A DNA stretch of 64,000 nt, taken from Collimonas humicola (GTDB lineage Bacteria > Pseudomonadota > Gammaproteobacteria > Burkholderiales > Burkholderiaceae_D). This document shows, in pieces, positions 24,101-32,379 of this stretch. Location: assembly GCF_018304945.1 (NCBI RefSeq), contig NZ_JAGQEE010000003.1, positions 124,001-188,000 of the forward strand. Direction: 5' to 3'. The position numbers and the translations under genes were made by a program. The notes beneath the pieces are model-generated. The model was not told where the DNA came from and made no database searches. It worked only from the letters and a program-made list of their open reading frames with translations. Numbering within the stretch: position 1 is the stretch's first letter; each line of letters begins with the position of its first letter.

Positions 24101-26683
24101 CAGCTGCGAGCCGGCATTGACCGTTAAGGCGCCATTCGATGCCAGGTTGCCGCCGTTGTTATTCAAAGATGCCGCTGTCAAATTGAGCGTCTGTTGCGCG
24201 GTGATGCTGCCGCTATTGGTCGCCGCACCAGCTGTGATGCTGGCAGCACCGTTGGTTGCTATTGCCCCCAGCTGATTCGACAGCGCCCCTGTGTGGATAT
24301 TCAACGTACCGGCGGCGGCCTGGTTGATCGTGCCGCTGTCATTCGTCAGCGAACCGGAGGTGACCGTCAGGTCATTGGCGTTGCTCTGTATCTTGCCTTG
24401 CGCGTTATTGAGCAACCCTGTGGCTTGCACCGTCATCGCCGCTGTGCCGCTCTGCGAAATCAAGCCGGATTGGTTGACGATGTCGTGCGCCTGCAGATTG
24501 ACCTGGCTCGCCGCAATCGTGCCGCCGTTGTCGGTCAGCGTCGATCCCGCAGAGCCGGTGAGAAGGCCGCCGGCCGCCAGGGTGCCGGAGGAATTGTCCA
24601 GCGCCTGCGCAGTGGTGACGGAGAGGTTTTGTGCAGCAGAAATCGCGCTGCTGTTGGTCAGCGATCCCGCCGACACATTCACGTTGCCGTTGCCGCCGAT
24701 GACGCCAGCCGCCGCGTTGGTGAGCTGGCCGCCAGTCGTGATCGTCAAACCGTCGGCATTCAGAGATTTGACGCTGCCCGATGTGTTGTCGATATTGGCG
24801 CCGGCCAGAGAGAGGGCGCCGCCGGATTGCAGCGTGCCCTGGTTGTTGGACACATTGCCCGAGGCGTTGATATTTTCTGCGCCTACCGCCGTGATCTTGC
24901 CGCCTTGATTGTTCAAGCTCGATGCGGAAATAGCCAGCTGTCCGTTACTGCCGATCACGCCTTGCGCATTGCTGATCGCACCGCTTTGAATGAAGGCGCT
25001 GCCCGATCCTGCATGATCGATTTGCCCGCTATTATTGTTGATGCTGCCCGACTGGGTTATCAGATTCTGGGCATTCGTGGTCAGCGATCCTGCGCCATTA
25101 TTGAACAGGCCGCTGGTCACGATGCGCGTATCGCCCGTACCTGACTGGATCAGCTTGCCGCCGACGTTCGACAGGCTGGCGGAATTGCTGGTCAATTGCG
25201 CCGCATTGATGCTGCCTTGATCGTTCGTGATCGCACCAGTGGCGCTGAGAGCGGCACCGCCGCCCGCTTGCAAGCTGCCGCCAGTCTGATCGATGTCCCC
25301 GGCGCGGGCAGTGAGCACGATATTACCGACAGCGCTGGTCTGCGCATGGGCCAGGTTCAGACTCGCCCCGTTGATCGCAATATTCGATCCCGCCATATTC
25401 TGACCGGTCGCGCTCACGCCGCCGGACGCGATCAGGTTCAAATTGCCGGCTTGTGTGGCGTGGCTGGAAGCGTCGATGCCGGCCCCCAGCACGCCGGTTG
25501 AATTGATGCTGCCGGAGAAGAGCGTTAAATCATTTTGTGCGGAGAGGACGCCGCTGTTGCTGATCTGCCCGTCGGAGGACAGCTGTGCAGAAGTCTGTGC
25601 GTAGAGCGTGCCGCTGTTGATCAATCCGTCGGTGGCGTTGATGTTGACGTGACCGGTTGCCGTTGTACGGCCTCCCAACGTGACCACGCCTTTGCTGTCG
25701 ACGTCGATGTCGCCGGCCGTCGCGCTGATGCCGGCATAACTCCTGACGCCAACGCCTGCCTCGGTGCTGATCAGGTGGATACGATTGGCAAACATACCGC
25801 CGAGCGCCGAACTGTCAATCGCCACTGCGGGCACGCCGCCCTCGCCAGCGATGACCTGAACGCCCCGATCAGCATAGCCAATCAGATTTGCACCAGCGAT
25901 CACGTTTAGGCTGGAATTTCCCAGCAGTTGGCCGTTCACCGCCACCGAGCGCGCAAACAGATCCAGCGCATCGAGGTTACTGCCGTTGAGGCCGCCAGGA
26001 CCGATCTGGATGTCGCCGCGTGTGACCCGGAGCGATTGCAGGCCGCCATCGGGGCCAATCACCGGGGTGCCGGTCGTCAGCGTCGCTCTGCTGGTGTTCA
26101 GGAAGGAGGCGGCGCCGCCAGCGCCGCCGACATAGATGCCGTTGGGATTGGCAATCACCACTTCCGCACGCTGGCCAGCGACTTCAATCGTGCCGCTCAG
26201 GGTGCTGCGCCCGATTCCGGTCACCTCATTCAAAATAATGTTCGCCGCATGGCCTGGCGTGATATTGGCGTTTCCTGGTACCCAGCCGCCGGTCTGGCTC
26301 AGGACGCTCACGGGAGAATTATTAAGTATCACACCGTTGGTCACATTGAACGTCGAAAATTGATTGTGGCTCAGGCCAGTGCTGGAGGGAGTCGCGATAT
26401 TGACCAGCGGCACGCCATTCGGCGCGCTGGTAACAGTCGGTTTCCGGTTACTTGCCGCATTGGGGTCCGCCGCGATTTGCGCCGACACGAAGGTCACGCC
26501 GCCGAACAACGCCGCCACTGCGACGGCCAAATGCGCGAAACGCAGTAGCGGCGAACGGCTCGTCGTGGCTACGTTCCCCAGTTGGCTGCCGCTGCCCTTG
26601 GTTTGATTGGAAATATTCTCGGCCACAACGACCAGGGCGTTACGTGTCTTGCTGAAAATGACGCGGAAATTTTGCTTGTTCAT
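15104..26683 (-). CDS. CdiA/FhaB-like filamentous exoprotein with C-terminal toxin-like tip
   Basis: 3859-residue TpsA protein of a two-partner secretion system. The N-terminus has an extended signal peptide (MNKQNFRVIFSKTRNALVVV..., likely cut after FVSA at 68), then a haemagglutination/TPS domain with NPNGI at 179-183. Long arrays of haemagglutinin repeats follow (NxGG-type, to about 1500). A non-repeat block lies near 1550-1720 (SWWSSMRPSPSFGGG; a Cys pair, CTTNC). A conserved FHA block near 1940-2110 contains RFTQYGNFISSDYMLNLL and QKRLGDGFYEE. More repeats, an Ala/Gln coiled coil (about 3310-3385) and a Gly/Ala pretoxin region follow. ATNNWLSPKQ at 3537 stands where VENN-type motifs mark the toxin boundary. 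The last ~320 residues are Gly/Ala/Ser-rich and hydrophobic. It is exported by the neighbour at 26722 and presumably protected by the 72-residue gene at its 3' end. No function of the tip is assigned. Confidence 0.93.
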   Translation of the reverse strand: MNKQNFRVIFSKTRNALVVVAENISNQTKGSGSQLGNVATTSRSPLLRFAHLAVAVAALFGGVTFVSAQIAADPNAASNRKPTVTSAPNGVPLVNIATPSSTGLSHNQFSTFNVTNGVILNNSPVSVLSQTGGWVPGNANITPGHAANIILNEVTGIGRSTLSGTIEVAGQRAEVVIANPNGIYVGGAGGAASFLNTSRATLTTGTPVIGPDGGLQSLRVTRGDIQIGPGGLNGSNLDALDLFARSVAVNGQLLGNSSLNVIAGANLIGYADRGVQVIAGEGGVPAVAIDSSALGGMFANRIHLISTEAGVGVRSYAGISATAGDIDVDSKGVVTLGGRTTATGHVNINATDGLINSGTLYAQTSAQLSSDGQISNSGVLSAQNDLTLFSGSINSTGVLGAGIDASSHATQAGNLNLIASGGVSATGQNMAGSNIAINGASLNLAHAQTSAVGNIVLTARAGDIDQTGGSLQAGGGAALSATGAITNDQGSINAAQLTSNSASLSNVGGKLIQSGTGDTRIVTSGLFNNGAGSLTTNAQNLITQSGSINNNSGQIDHAGSGSAFIQSGAISNAQGVIGSNGQLAISASSLNNQGGKITAVGAENINASGNVSNNQGTLQSGGALSLAGANIDNTSGSVKSLNADGLTITTGGQLTNAAAGVIGGNGNVNVSAGSLTNSSAISAAQNLSVTTAQALDNSSGTLAAGGLLTGSAGSTLTDNGGTIAASQVNLQAHDIVNQSGLISQSGTAAMTVQATGLLNNAQGKIQSNANDLTVTSGSLTNDSGTINQAAAGTLNIHTGALSNQLGAIATNGAASITAGAATNSGSITAQQTLNLTAASLNNNGGNLASNGALTVNAGSQLTNSGGKIQAGSTTNPSSATVTATTLDNSGGVLGAGTIDLEASNLKNAGGQIIQNNANGTATINVSQLLDNSNGMIGVLARNLTLAPATLNNNGGSVAHMGTGALTIQTGALSNNGGVLGTNGAGTITASSIVNQGGKLTAVGNESVTSTSTIDNSQGGYIGGAAVAVNATAGQVNNQGGTIEGATAGATVNAQSLNNAAGKIQNLGTGAIAVNVAQALANDAGSISGKGAVSAAAGSISNVAGAIGALGNLSVSSGSTLDNTNGAMEGMVNVFTTAQGALTNIGGKIESLGSANQLQVSGSTVDNTNGKIINVGTGLTTISGTSSITNADPSGVTGAGLIGGAGDVTIATPTLSNTQGGHIVAGGALNLNTTSSVDNTAGQLLATGALTMNQPGATLTNVGGGISGGSVALTTSSIDNSSGSIANPAGSGGGVTIATGTLTNTNGSVGSDVDLSLTANALVGDGKIVAGRDGNVSLQGNYTYDAGNQITANRNLTFSTTGTLTNTATLAAAGNITVNAANVVNQAGADIASGNPGDTTTGTTTVNAGSGNITNAGRIEGNNVNTTSNLLTNTGTLIGNTVTANAATLTNDGAAAIIAGVNQVNLWVTGTVNNQNGATLYSLGDLNMAANGAKDANGYLFNQTGTINNMSSTIEADGTLNVAANQINNVRQNVTTNTVTISDTNTTMTMPSWWSSMRPSPSFGGGNPLKNANTRIQDAYYLDPSQIISSTPVVTPDGYLIYKVVVKLAPTDSAFEWLQSDLTYPLPNGGANILYGGQSRVAPTAGTQTIYVTARLDNQTNPDKVANGNAWSEHSNDVIQNTVSSITYSNQYGGCTTNCVRLETDKDYTTPNTTIWSGTFRSQADYPGSYPVEVQRIAHQVVTETQLASTSGAPAKITSGGDMHIAVGTQLNNNNGQIAAGGNLTIDGVASADGSNNSKIVNTATQLTRTYTSNNQSGFGSANMDGSTPVQWTSWSNTPITQNIGVAGGTITSNQAVSITGGQISNTSVGVSNRPVGQSAASLGLGDGIAPLALATNNTISGVPAGSQAAVGGVSTVANGGSTSTPGAARVVDGARAGAVNTVLPTNGLYQIKPKANQPYLVETDPRFTQYGNFISSDYMLNLLDINPAATQKRLGDGFYEEKLVTDQVTNLTGMRYLHGYASAEDEYKSLMTSGVQYAKQFNMVPGMALSDAQMAALTTDIVWLVSQIVTLPDGSQQTVLVPQVYLAKNMDLSPTGALIAGDSVSIKGTDITNNGGTYSATKQLALAADHDISNIGGTISGGNVGLFAGNNILDQSTTNTAITNFGNNMSAITAVGAVGTIAATNNLIMSAGQNLTLQGAQVSAGGNAALIAGNAINVETVSTGSHYVTPAGNTHTDMQSTHAVGSTVAAGGSLGVMSGGDLTVTGSNLSSGKDMLVAAGGNLTIKNATDSSSYHTDGSSKDGSQVIDQHNQAAVGSTLTAGGNATVLAGAQQDAFGNAVLVKGAPAKDLTVTASAISGGNNADGKGNAILGSTGNVTVGEAMLHNDFSQEDKSSHKGFMSSSSSHDVRTMTGDVAQGSTVAGNQVSITAANDLTVRGSNVIGINDVSLAATNGKVAIVSVQDTSQTDVSHEQKKSGFTAGFSAGVASVGYGKSSGSSEESVATVMQQGSSITSINGNTRIQAGQDLSVVASDISAGQNLTLIGKNVDLSAAQNTSVEHSSQQSSSSGLSVGLTLNPVAAFKSAYQQSASGNPSTSFLGKSTKYGDAIGDGTLAASTPVVFQAGSNSSSGTQDHATSIAQVSSLTAGKNLTVLATGGSITSQGAAMSSGGDATLIAKDNINLDVAHSFETQGQTNAAKGWSTDNRGNMPVGVFNSKGNGNGSTDTVTGTTLSAGGKAMLATTDGDINLTAANLVATSDLSINAAKNLTIQSGQNTLTNANQSNSQAIGKVVISDTERFAGYSNDKSQNNNTSITQVASNVGSLQGNVSLSAGEKYTQTASNVLAAQDVNIVGKSIDINTAVNTGNSDQSSSDLKIGAFARVTSPLIDLGNNLENAKKSDGRLQAMQGLAAASNGYQVASAASAAVGGAGSGELFKAEVGVGFATANSQDRSNYSQAQGSSIQGGGNVTLTSTEGDIHATGAHIAAGDAAGKTLTLDSARNILLDAGQSTTTSSGSNHSAGVEIGVGYEVGARTGAYAYATANVANGNYNNTATTNSNTQLSGNTVTLKSKGDTTLTGATVKADTINADVGGALAITSVQDTATQHNEQSSVGGRVQISFGTAWDASGNVGQSTANGSSNAVNQQSGLFAGNGGYHVTADTVALKGGAIASTNAGKSDLTANSLTVENIANKMDYSADTVSMSGGVSGSLDGSSSGKAPAQTGSGASNPNVTPGIPLFESSSGSSTTYGTLTDGNIKIGGQSMTTAAGLGAHTDLATANTAIVPLPDLKNVMNNQQAMAAAANTVIATSAQIANDQAVVATKQANLANGALDIANEKLAQAQAALDNSTPDQKDNAQQALDLATQNRDNAQRAFNDAKATATSWGPTGDNARALKVVTGLLVGGVAGEGIGQLAANASAPYAAQAIGEYFAQPGHDNQTLQVLTHAVLGGILAAANGTSALGGAGAGAAGEYAAQEITRQLYPGAYDANGTFHPEKLDAGQMQTVIGLSTAVGALVAGATGGSALNANVGASIAQNAATNNWLSPKQNLLRSQAQSVCDTGDAKACNLVIALNVLDQTNKDKLDQLVASCDGGKGNAAACTQGTQMIDQRNKLAQQEVASCAPPYNCLGLYQPSAQENTTARYGLPGWGSGATTPTMDPITAGILLRMGVAAPSLLLDISGVPIFSAGGALGSGTWASPLGAGAITAGINATAQYIQSPSGAINPIDVGVSFLTGFTGTYGKLLWNVGVNAVGGAAGTAMNNFFNGENKSVAFGAFANGTAAAAGYGLGYWFSGVVTSSLKPTINGSNWAATGTWLGSSGWNLFGSNNFPAIGSAAAGGFGSEVGNAAINGIKNNMEGKK

Positions 26684-26721
26684 CTTACTTTTCCAATGCA
26701 GATAATTTGAATCCGTCGCAT

Positions 26722-28533
26722 TTAATATTGATAGGCTAGGCTGAAGCCGACAGCAGGCATGGCGGTATTGAAGCCTTGCGGCTTATAAAGCGCCCAGCTG
26801 GAAAACACGTCGTAGGTCAAACCATAAAAACCGCCGCGCAGGCCAAGGGCAGCGCCGGCCAGCTTATTGCCGAGCAAACCAGAATTGCCCGCTCTATCGG
26901 CTGTCTGCGGCCAGCCGGCTACGCTAGGACCGTAGACTTGTCCATAGTCGAGGCCGACATAGGCCGATTGGCCGCTATTGGCAATCGGCAGATTCAGTTC
27001 GTTGCGCAAGTAAAATCCGCGTTCAGCGGCCAGGGTCAGCTCCCCATCGAAACCGCGCACCGTGTAGCGGTTGCCGATGCTGAATTGATCCGCCAGGATC
27101 AGCTGCGAACGCGATGCTTGGCCGTGCAGCGTGCCGATGTAGGTCACCGGCTGTTCGGCGATCTTGAACGGTACGCTCAAGGTGGCATCGATAGTCTGCA
27201 GGGTGTAGTGCAGGTTGTTCGTAGTGGGATCTTCCTGGCCATTTCTCCGCAGATAGGTTTGACCATGAAACCAATTGACGCCCCACCTGTTTGCAACAGA
27301 CAGATCCAGTTGCGCGCTGCCGAAGTAGTGGGTGTGCACCCAGGCCAGCTCAGCGTAAGTGGTATCGCGGTTTTGCAACTGGATTTCGGCGTCATCCACA
27401 TAGGAATGGCTCCAGCGCTTGCCGACTTTGAATTGCCAGCTGTTCTTTTGCTCCTGGTCACGCTGGAACAGTTGCGAAATTTTGAGTTCCAGGTTGCGTG
27501 ACTTGCCATGCGAAATAGATGAGTTACTCGCTTGCGCCACCGCTTGATGATAATCGTAGGTGCTGCCAGAGACCGCGAAATTCCAGTATCCGAAAGGGAT
27601 AGCGTAGTAAATATTATTGCCGGTGGTGCCGCGCTGGCCGGCCTTGCGGTCGGCATCGGTGCTCAGGCCAATGTTGAACATGTCGTTCAAGCCGAGCGGG
27701 TTATCCATGGCGAAATTCAATCCGGCTTGCAGCTTGCCGGTTCCCTTGGCGCCGCTGTCGTCCAGCGTGCCGGTCAGCTTCCACAGCTTGCTGCGTTTCA
27801 CAGAGATCACCACATCGCTTTCGCCAGGTGTGTCTCCAGGCACGATCTGCATGTCCACGTCCTGGCTGGGAACGCGTTTCATCTGTTCCAGCCCTTGCTC
27901 CAGGTCGCGCAGATTGAGCAGCTTGCCGGGGCCGGTCGGAAAAGCGGTTTTCCAGGTGCCGTAGAGGCTCGGGTCGCTGAAGCGAATCGCATGGATCACA
28001 CCGGGGATCAGCGTCAATGTGAGGGTGCCGGCAGCAATGTCTTGTCCAGGAATGCCGACACGCGTGGTGCTGTAGCCGCGCTCTAAAATCCGGTTGGTCA
28101 GGCGCTTGACGATCAGGTTCAGGCCGTTTTTTCCAATGCAGGCGCCATCGTAACGACGCAAGTAATCTTGCGCGAATCGGAAATGATCAAACGGCAGATC
28201 GCTGGTGCCGACTGCGCGCACCGCGGGCGAGAGTTGCGCAGGCACGTCCAGGACGAATTGATGAATCGTGAAACAAGGAGATTCAGCCGGCAACGCCAGG
28301 CTGTCTATTTCTTCCGCTGGCGCAGCACCCTGCAAATTGACGTTCGGCGCCTGCAGCTGGCGCTGCCGCTCTTGCGCTTCGGCCTGGCTGCGGCGACGCT
28401 GTTCTTCGCTGTCCGACGTTTGCACAGATTGCGCATGCGCGACGGACATGGCGCCAGCCAATAGCAAAACCGGGCTCATGCTTTTGACATAGCCCAGCAG
28501 ATTCCCTTTACGAAAGCGTTTCCCCATTTTCAC
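26722..28533 (-). CDS. CdiB/FhaC/ShlB-type two-partner-secretion transporter
   Basis: 603-residue TpsB outer-membrane protein. A signal peptide is followed by a Gln/Arg-rich linker (about 35-65), two POTRA domains (about 75-225, with NGLNLIVKRLTNRILERGY and RVPSQDVDMQIVPG), and a 16-strand barrel with the family motif near 490 (FSIGNRYTVRGFDGE). It exports the large CdiA-like protein encoded 38 bases downstream on the same strand. Barrel length and terminal aromatic residues (SLAYQY) look complete. Confidence 0.95.
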   Translation of the reverse strand: MKMGKRFRKGNLLGYVKSMSPVLLLAGAMSVAHAQSVQTSDSEEQRRRSQAEAQERQRQLQAPNVNLQGAAPAEEIDSLALPAESPCFTIHQFVLDVPAQLSPAVRAVGTSDLPFDHFRFAQDYLRRYDGACIGKNGLNLIVKRLTNRILERGYSTTRVGIPGQDIAAGTLTLTLIPGVIHAIRFSDPSLYGTWKTAFPTGPGKLLNLRDLEQGLEQMKRVPSQDVDMQIVPGDTPGESDVVISVKRSKLWKLTGTLDDSGAKGTGKLQAGLNFAMDNPLGLNDMFNIGLSTDADRKAGQRGTTGNNIYYAIPFGYWNFAVSGSTYDYHQAVAQASNSSISHGKSRNLELKISQLFQRDQEQKNSWQFKVGKRWSHSYVDDAEIQLQNRDTTYAELAWVHTHYFGSAQLDLSVANRWGVNWFHGQTYLRRNGQEDPTTNNLHYTLQTIDATLSVPFKIAEQPVTYIGTLHGQASRSQLILADQFSIGNRYTVRGFDGELTLAAERGFYLRNELNLPIANSGQSAYVGLDYGQVYGPSVAGWPQTADRAGNSGLLGNKLAGAALGLRGGFYGLTYDVFSSWALYKPQGFNTAMPAVGFSLAYQY

Positions 28534-29139
28534 TGCTGCCTTATTTTTCTTGCTATCAGGGAAGCAGTGTAATCAGATACCTAATTGTTAAGGTTTGTCA
28601 TATTGTTAAATTCATACTGGATTTTGCAATGGTTCACATACCGTAGTTAATCAGCATCGAAAATCCAGGTGCCAACACATGCGATCTGGTATTTATGGAG
28701 AGGAGAATTTAGTTGGCGCCATGCCAATGACAAGCTCTCAAACGAGAACTGGCAAAACCGTCGATCGCTTTGCGTTACTTTATGGTTGCCCGCAACAAAT
28801 TAAGCCTATATGACCTGCAGAAAAATTCCAGCAATAACGCTACTTTAGCAAGCATCCGCGCAATCATCTCAGATAACCCGTTGCGAATGCCCCCCATACA
28901 TCTGTCGTTTTCGAAAATCGTCTTTACCCCGCATGTCCGCTCCAGAGCAACCAAGGCTCGAATTTCACCGCGCGCACTTTACATTTCTTGCCTTCACTCA
29001 TGCACCGTCATCCTTTCATAGACAACATCTTAAATTGCCCCGCATTCACGGTCTAAAAAACGAGGCGTCCCTATAATGAGCTCGTGGCAAACCGGCCCAG
29101 CGGCCAAGAAAATCTCTGCTTATCTTAAGGAAAACGAAT
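28534..29139. other. Divergent intergenic region between cdiB-like and metallopeptidase genes
   Basis: AT-rich for ~150 bases next to the cdiB-like start, where its promoter should lie. Open frames at 28719-28811 and 28770-29021 have no recognisable product and I do not call them. Confidence 0.4.
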
Positions 29140-30336
29140 ATGAAAATTTTGAAATTTTTTCTGATTTGTATATTGGCCCACATTCAGATGGCTTCCGCGC
29201 AGCATAGCAATGATCCTCAAACCAACAACGAATGGAGCTTTGACGAACAAGACGCCGTCCCCGATAACATCCCTCCGCCCGAGGGAATAGCGGATGCAAA
29301 TCGCCCTGTCGTGGGCGTTAAAAAAGTTCTGGTGGCGGTAGTCAATTGGGAGGGCGAAAATACGTTGGACAAATCGCTCATTGAACGACACACCCTTTCC
29401 ACGGATCCCGACTCCTTGCGTTCCTACATACTTGCCGCTTCAAAGGGAAAACTGACCCTGGACGGCAGTGTCATTGCCTTCACATCAGGCCCTCGCCCAG
29501 AACTATGCAAGAGCGGCAGTCCTATGCCACTCTCGCTAGCAACACAAGAGGGAGCGAAAGCGGCCGCGGCGCAAGGACTTGATCCGGCAAACTTCGATTT
29601 TCTGATCAACATAATTAGTTGTGGTGGATACGGCAGCGCGTACGTGCCAGGAAGAATTATCGGGGTGTATGGTCCGACGAAAAGCCCGCATGTGTATAAA
29701 CATGAGTTCGGCCACAATCTGGGATATCAGCATGGAAAGACTTATGTCCGATGCCAGAAAAGTGGTGATACGGTGACGGCACCGGCCGGATGCACCACAG
29801 TCCAATACGGCGATACCGGCGACACCCTATCCGGTGGGGGAACACTCTATCCAGCCTTCAACAGATGGTACTCCGGCTGGCTTGATCCATCTCAAGCCAA
29901 GACCATAAACGTCTCCGGACTTTATCATCTCGGCGTACTGGGCGGATCCGAAACCCAGCTTTACCTGATTGAACGTCCCGGTAGTCCGTCCGGAGCATTA
30001 AATTACATGTCACTTGAGTATCGTCAACCAACCATCTTTGATAATTTCCCTCCTACCGATAATAGAGTTACCGGCATATGGGTCAGATTTAGCACAAAGG
30101 CTTCGAGCAATAGCAACATTATCAACACACAACTCGACAGCACGCCGGAAACATCCTCGGGAGCCGATCCAACATTGCAGCCAGGTCGGACTCTGATCGA
30201 TGACGAAGCAGGAATCAAAGTCAAAGTGTGCACAACAAATCACACAGGCGCGACATTTGCCGTCGCAGTTCGCGGTGAGACATTGCCCAGTTGCACCCCG
30301 ACCACCGATCCCGCCAGTACCGCATTACCCTTTTGA
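29140..30336 (+). CDS. Secreted metzincin-like metallopeptidase (M11/gametolysin-like)
   Basis: 398 residues. The signal peptide is about 1-20 (ending MASA-Q). The zinc site HEFGHNLGYQH spans 188-198, the HExxHxxGxxH signature of metzincins. Downstream the segment YGDTGDTLSGGG sits where gametolysin-like proteins have YGD..DvMG; the Met-turn methionine appears to be replaced by Leu. The C-terminal third is beta-rich. AAGGAAAA precedes the ATG. A secreted protease is predicted, possibly with altered activity. It is divergent from the CDI locus; no direct link is shown. Confidence 0.8.
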   Translation: MKILKFFLICILAHIQMASAQHSNDPQTNNEWSFDEQDAVPDNIPPPEGIADANRPVVGVKKVLVAVVNWEGENTLDKSLIERHTLSTDPDSLRSYILAASKGKLTLDGSVIAFTSGPRPELCKSGSPMPLSLATQEGAKAAAAQGLDPANFDFLINIISCGGYGSAYVPGRIIGVYGPTKSPHVYKHEFGHNLGYQHGKTYVRCQKSGDTVTAPAGCTTVQYGDTGDTLSGGGTLYPAFNRWYSGWLDPSQAKTINVSGLYHLGVLGGSETQLYLIERPGSPSGALNYMSLEYRQPTIFDNFPPTDNRVTGIWVRFSTKASSNSNIINTQLDSTPETSSGADPTLQPGRTLIDDEAGIKVKVCTTNHTGATFAVAVRGETLPSCTPTTDPASTALPF

Positions 30337-30464
30337 ACCAACCGAGGTGATGCTGACATCACCCCGGAGCGGGGATAACTTCTGACGGCATTTCTGGAGA
30401 TGCCCAAACACCTGTTTTGCTTGTGCGAATCCACATCATTACAATTTCTCTGGACGAAAAAAAA

Positions 30465-30492
30465 CCTCCCGGTCCTTTACGGAACCGGGAGG
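30465..30492 (-). terminator. Rho-independent terminator of ssb
   Basis: CCTCCCGGT-CC and GG-AACCGGGAGG pair with a TTTAC loop and one bulge. On the minus strand it is followed by eight T (read as A-run 30457-30464). It lies about 85 bases after the ssb stop. Confidence 0.85.
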
Positions 30493-30575
30493 CGTCACTT
30501 GAACATTTTTCCTTGATAATCAATCGATTAAAAAAAGAAGAGTTCGATTTATTTTTCAAAAAATCATTGTCCGAT

Positions 30576-31073
30576 TTAGAACGGAATATCGTCATCCATA
30601 TCCGAGAAATTCGGCGCCGGACGCGAAGCAGGCGCCGGACGGGACGCCGCCGCTGCCGGTGCGCTGCCGGTGTTCTGGCGTGCCGGCGGCGCGCTGTTGT
30701 AGCCGCCGTCATCCATGGGCGCGCTGCCGCCCTGGCCTTGGCGGCTGCCGAGCATCTGCATGGTGTCGGCGATGATTTCAGTGGTGTAGCGCTCGGCGCC
30801 GTCCTTGTCTTGCCATTTGCGGGTCTGCAGACGGCCTTCGACGTAGATCTGCGAGCCCTTCTTCAGGTACTGGCCGGCGATTTCCGCCAGCTTGCGGTAG
30901 AAGGTGATGCGGTGCCACTCGGTTAATTCTTTTTTCTCGCCGCTGTTCTTGTCTTTCCAGCTTTCCGTGGTGGCAACGGCAATGTTGGTGACTGCTTCAC
31001 CGTTTGGCATGTAGCGCGTTTCCGGGTCGCGGCCGAGATTGCCGACGATGATGACTTTATTGACCGATGCCAT
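30576..31073 (-). CDS. ssb: Single-stranded DNA-binding protein
   Basis: 165 residues. The OB-fold spans about 1-110 ([57 protein letters not shown]). A flexible Pro/Ala/Gly linker follows, and the acidic C-terminal tip DMDDDIPF recruits replication and repair partners. Length and tip are normal for betaproteobacteria. AGGAGAG precedes the ATG. It lies downstream of the MFS gene and ends at a strong terminator. Confidence 0.98.
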   Translation of the reverse strand: MASVNKVIIVGNLGRDPETRYMPNGEAVTNIAVATTESWKDKNSGEKKELTEWHRITFYRKLAEIAGQYLKKGSQIYVEGRLQTRKWQDKDGAERYTTEIIADTMQMLGSRQGQGGSAPMDDGGYNSAPPARQNTGSAPAAAASRPAPASRPAPNFSDMDDDIPF

Positions 31074-31128
31074 GTTTCTCTCCTGATTACGAATATCTTG
31101 ATAAATGCGTTGAACAATGCCTTGAAAT

Positions 31129-32379
31129 CTATGCTGCCGCTGAAACGGCCGCCTGGCTGCGGCGTGGCAAATTTTTCATGCTGGATGCGATTATAAGCCA
31201 GCACAGGGTCGCGACCCCTCCTAAAATGAAGATAGAAGGCGCTCCGGCATGCTGTTTAAGCAAACCGCCAATGGCGCCGCCGGCGAACAGGCCCAGCGCC
31301 TGCATGGTGTTATAGACGCCGAGAGCGGCGCCTTTGGCGGCCGGCGGCGCTATGCGCGACACCAGCGACGGCTGGCTGGCCTCCAGTACGTTGAAGGCAA
31401 TGAAAAAGCCCAGCAGCAGCACAACCAGCCACTGCCAGCGAATAGTTTCCATCGAGAATGTTGCCAGCAAGCCGAGTTGCACTATGAACAACAGGGCCAC
31501 CGCCGCCACCATCACCTGCTTCATCTTGCCCTGCTTCTCGCCGGCAAACACCGGCGGCAGCATCAGGACGAACGACGCCAGCACCACCGGCAGATAAATC
31601 TTCCAGTGCGCAGCCACCGGCAGGTCGGCGTATTTGACCAGCGCCGCCGGCATCACCACGAACATGGCCATCTGCGTCATGTGCAGGGCAAATACGCCAT
31701 AGTTGAGACGCATCAGTTCGCCGTTGCGCAGGATTTCCGTCCAGGCCACGCGCCTGGCCTTGACCAGCGGCACGCTCGGCACCAGCCACAGCACCACGCC
31801 TATGGCCGCCAGCGACAGCACGCCGGTCATGGCGAAGATGCCGCCCATGCCTATCCATTCATACAGCAGCGGCGAAATGATCAGCGACAAGGCGAAGGTC
31901 AGGCCGATCGACCCGCCCACCAGGGCCATGGCCTTGGTGCGGTGCTCTTCACGGGTGGAATCGGCGATGAAGGCGGTCACCGCCGCCGAGATCGCACCGG
32001 CGCCCTGTATCGCGCGGCCGATGATGACCCAGTAGATATTGCCGGCGGCGGCGGCAATGAAAGATCCCAGCGCAAACAAGATCAGGCCGATGACGATGAT
32101 TTTCTTGCGGCCGTATTTATCCGAGGCGACGCCGAACGGGATTTGTCCGAACGACTGCGCCAAGCCGTAGATCCCCATCGCCAGGCCGACCAGCGCCGCG
32201 CTGTCGCCGCCGGGCAGAGTCTTGGCGTGCACCGAAAAGACCGGCAGGATCAGGAACAGGCCGAGCATGCGCAAGGCAAAGATCGAGGCCAGCGAAGCGC
32301 TCGCCTTGACTTCGGCGCGGCTCATGCCGCTGCTGACGTCGCTGTCGGGAAGGGAGGACGGATTATTCATGTTGAGCAA
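31129..32379 (-). CDS. MFS transporter (YajR-like)
   Basis: 416 residues with 12 predicted membrane helices and MFS motif A in loop 2-3 ([14 protein letters not shown]). Similar to the YajR-type drug/proton antiporters, but without the C-terminal YAM domain. It is transcribed toward ssb, 55 bases apart. In many Burkholderiales this gene sits beside uvrA; here uvrA is 16.5 kb away. Confidence 0.93.
   Translation of the reverse strand: MLNMNNPSSLPDSDVSSGMSRAEVKASASLASIFALRMLGLFLILPVFSVHAKTLPGGDSAALVGLAMGIYGLAQSFGQIPFGVASDKYGRKKIIVIGLILFALGSFIAAAAGNIYWVIIGRAIQGAGAISAAVTAFIADSTREEHRTKAMALVGGSIGLTFALSLIISPLLYEWIGMGGIFAMTGVLSLAAIGVVLWLVPSVPLVKARRVAWTEILRNGELMRLNYGVFALHMTQMAMFVVMPAALVKYADLPVAAHWKIYLPVVLASFVLMLPPVFAGEKQGKMKQVMVAAVALLFIVQLGLLATFSMETIRWQWLVVLLLGFFIAFNVLEASQPSLVSRIAPPAAKGAALGVYNTMQALGLFAGGAIGGLLKQHAGAPSIFILGGVATLCWLIIASSMKNLPRRSQAAVSAAA

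Noticed and set aside
16718-26655. Many plus-strand frames of 100-400 codons opposite the CdiA-like gene
   Set aside because: All are shadows of the repetitive exoprotein gene and lack starts with ribosome sites or any domain.
28770-29021. 83-codon plus-strand frame before the metallopeptidase
   Set aside because: No ribosome site or recognisable protein features.
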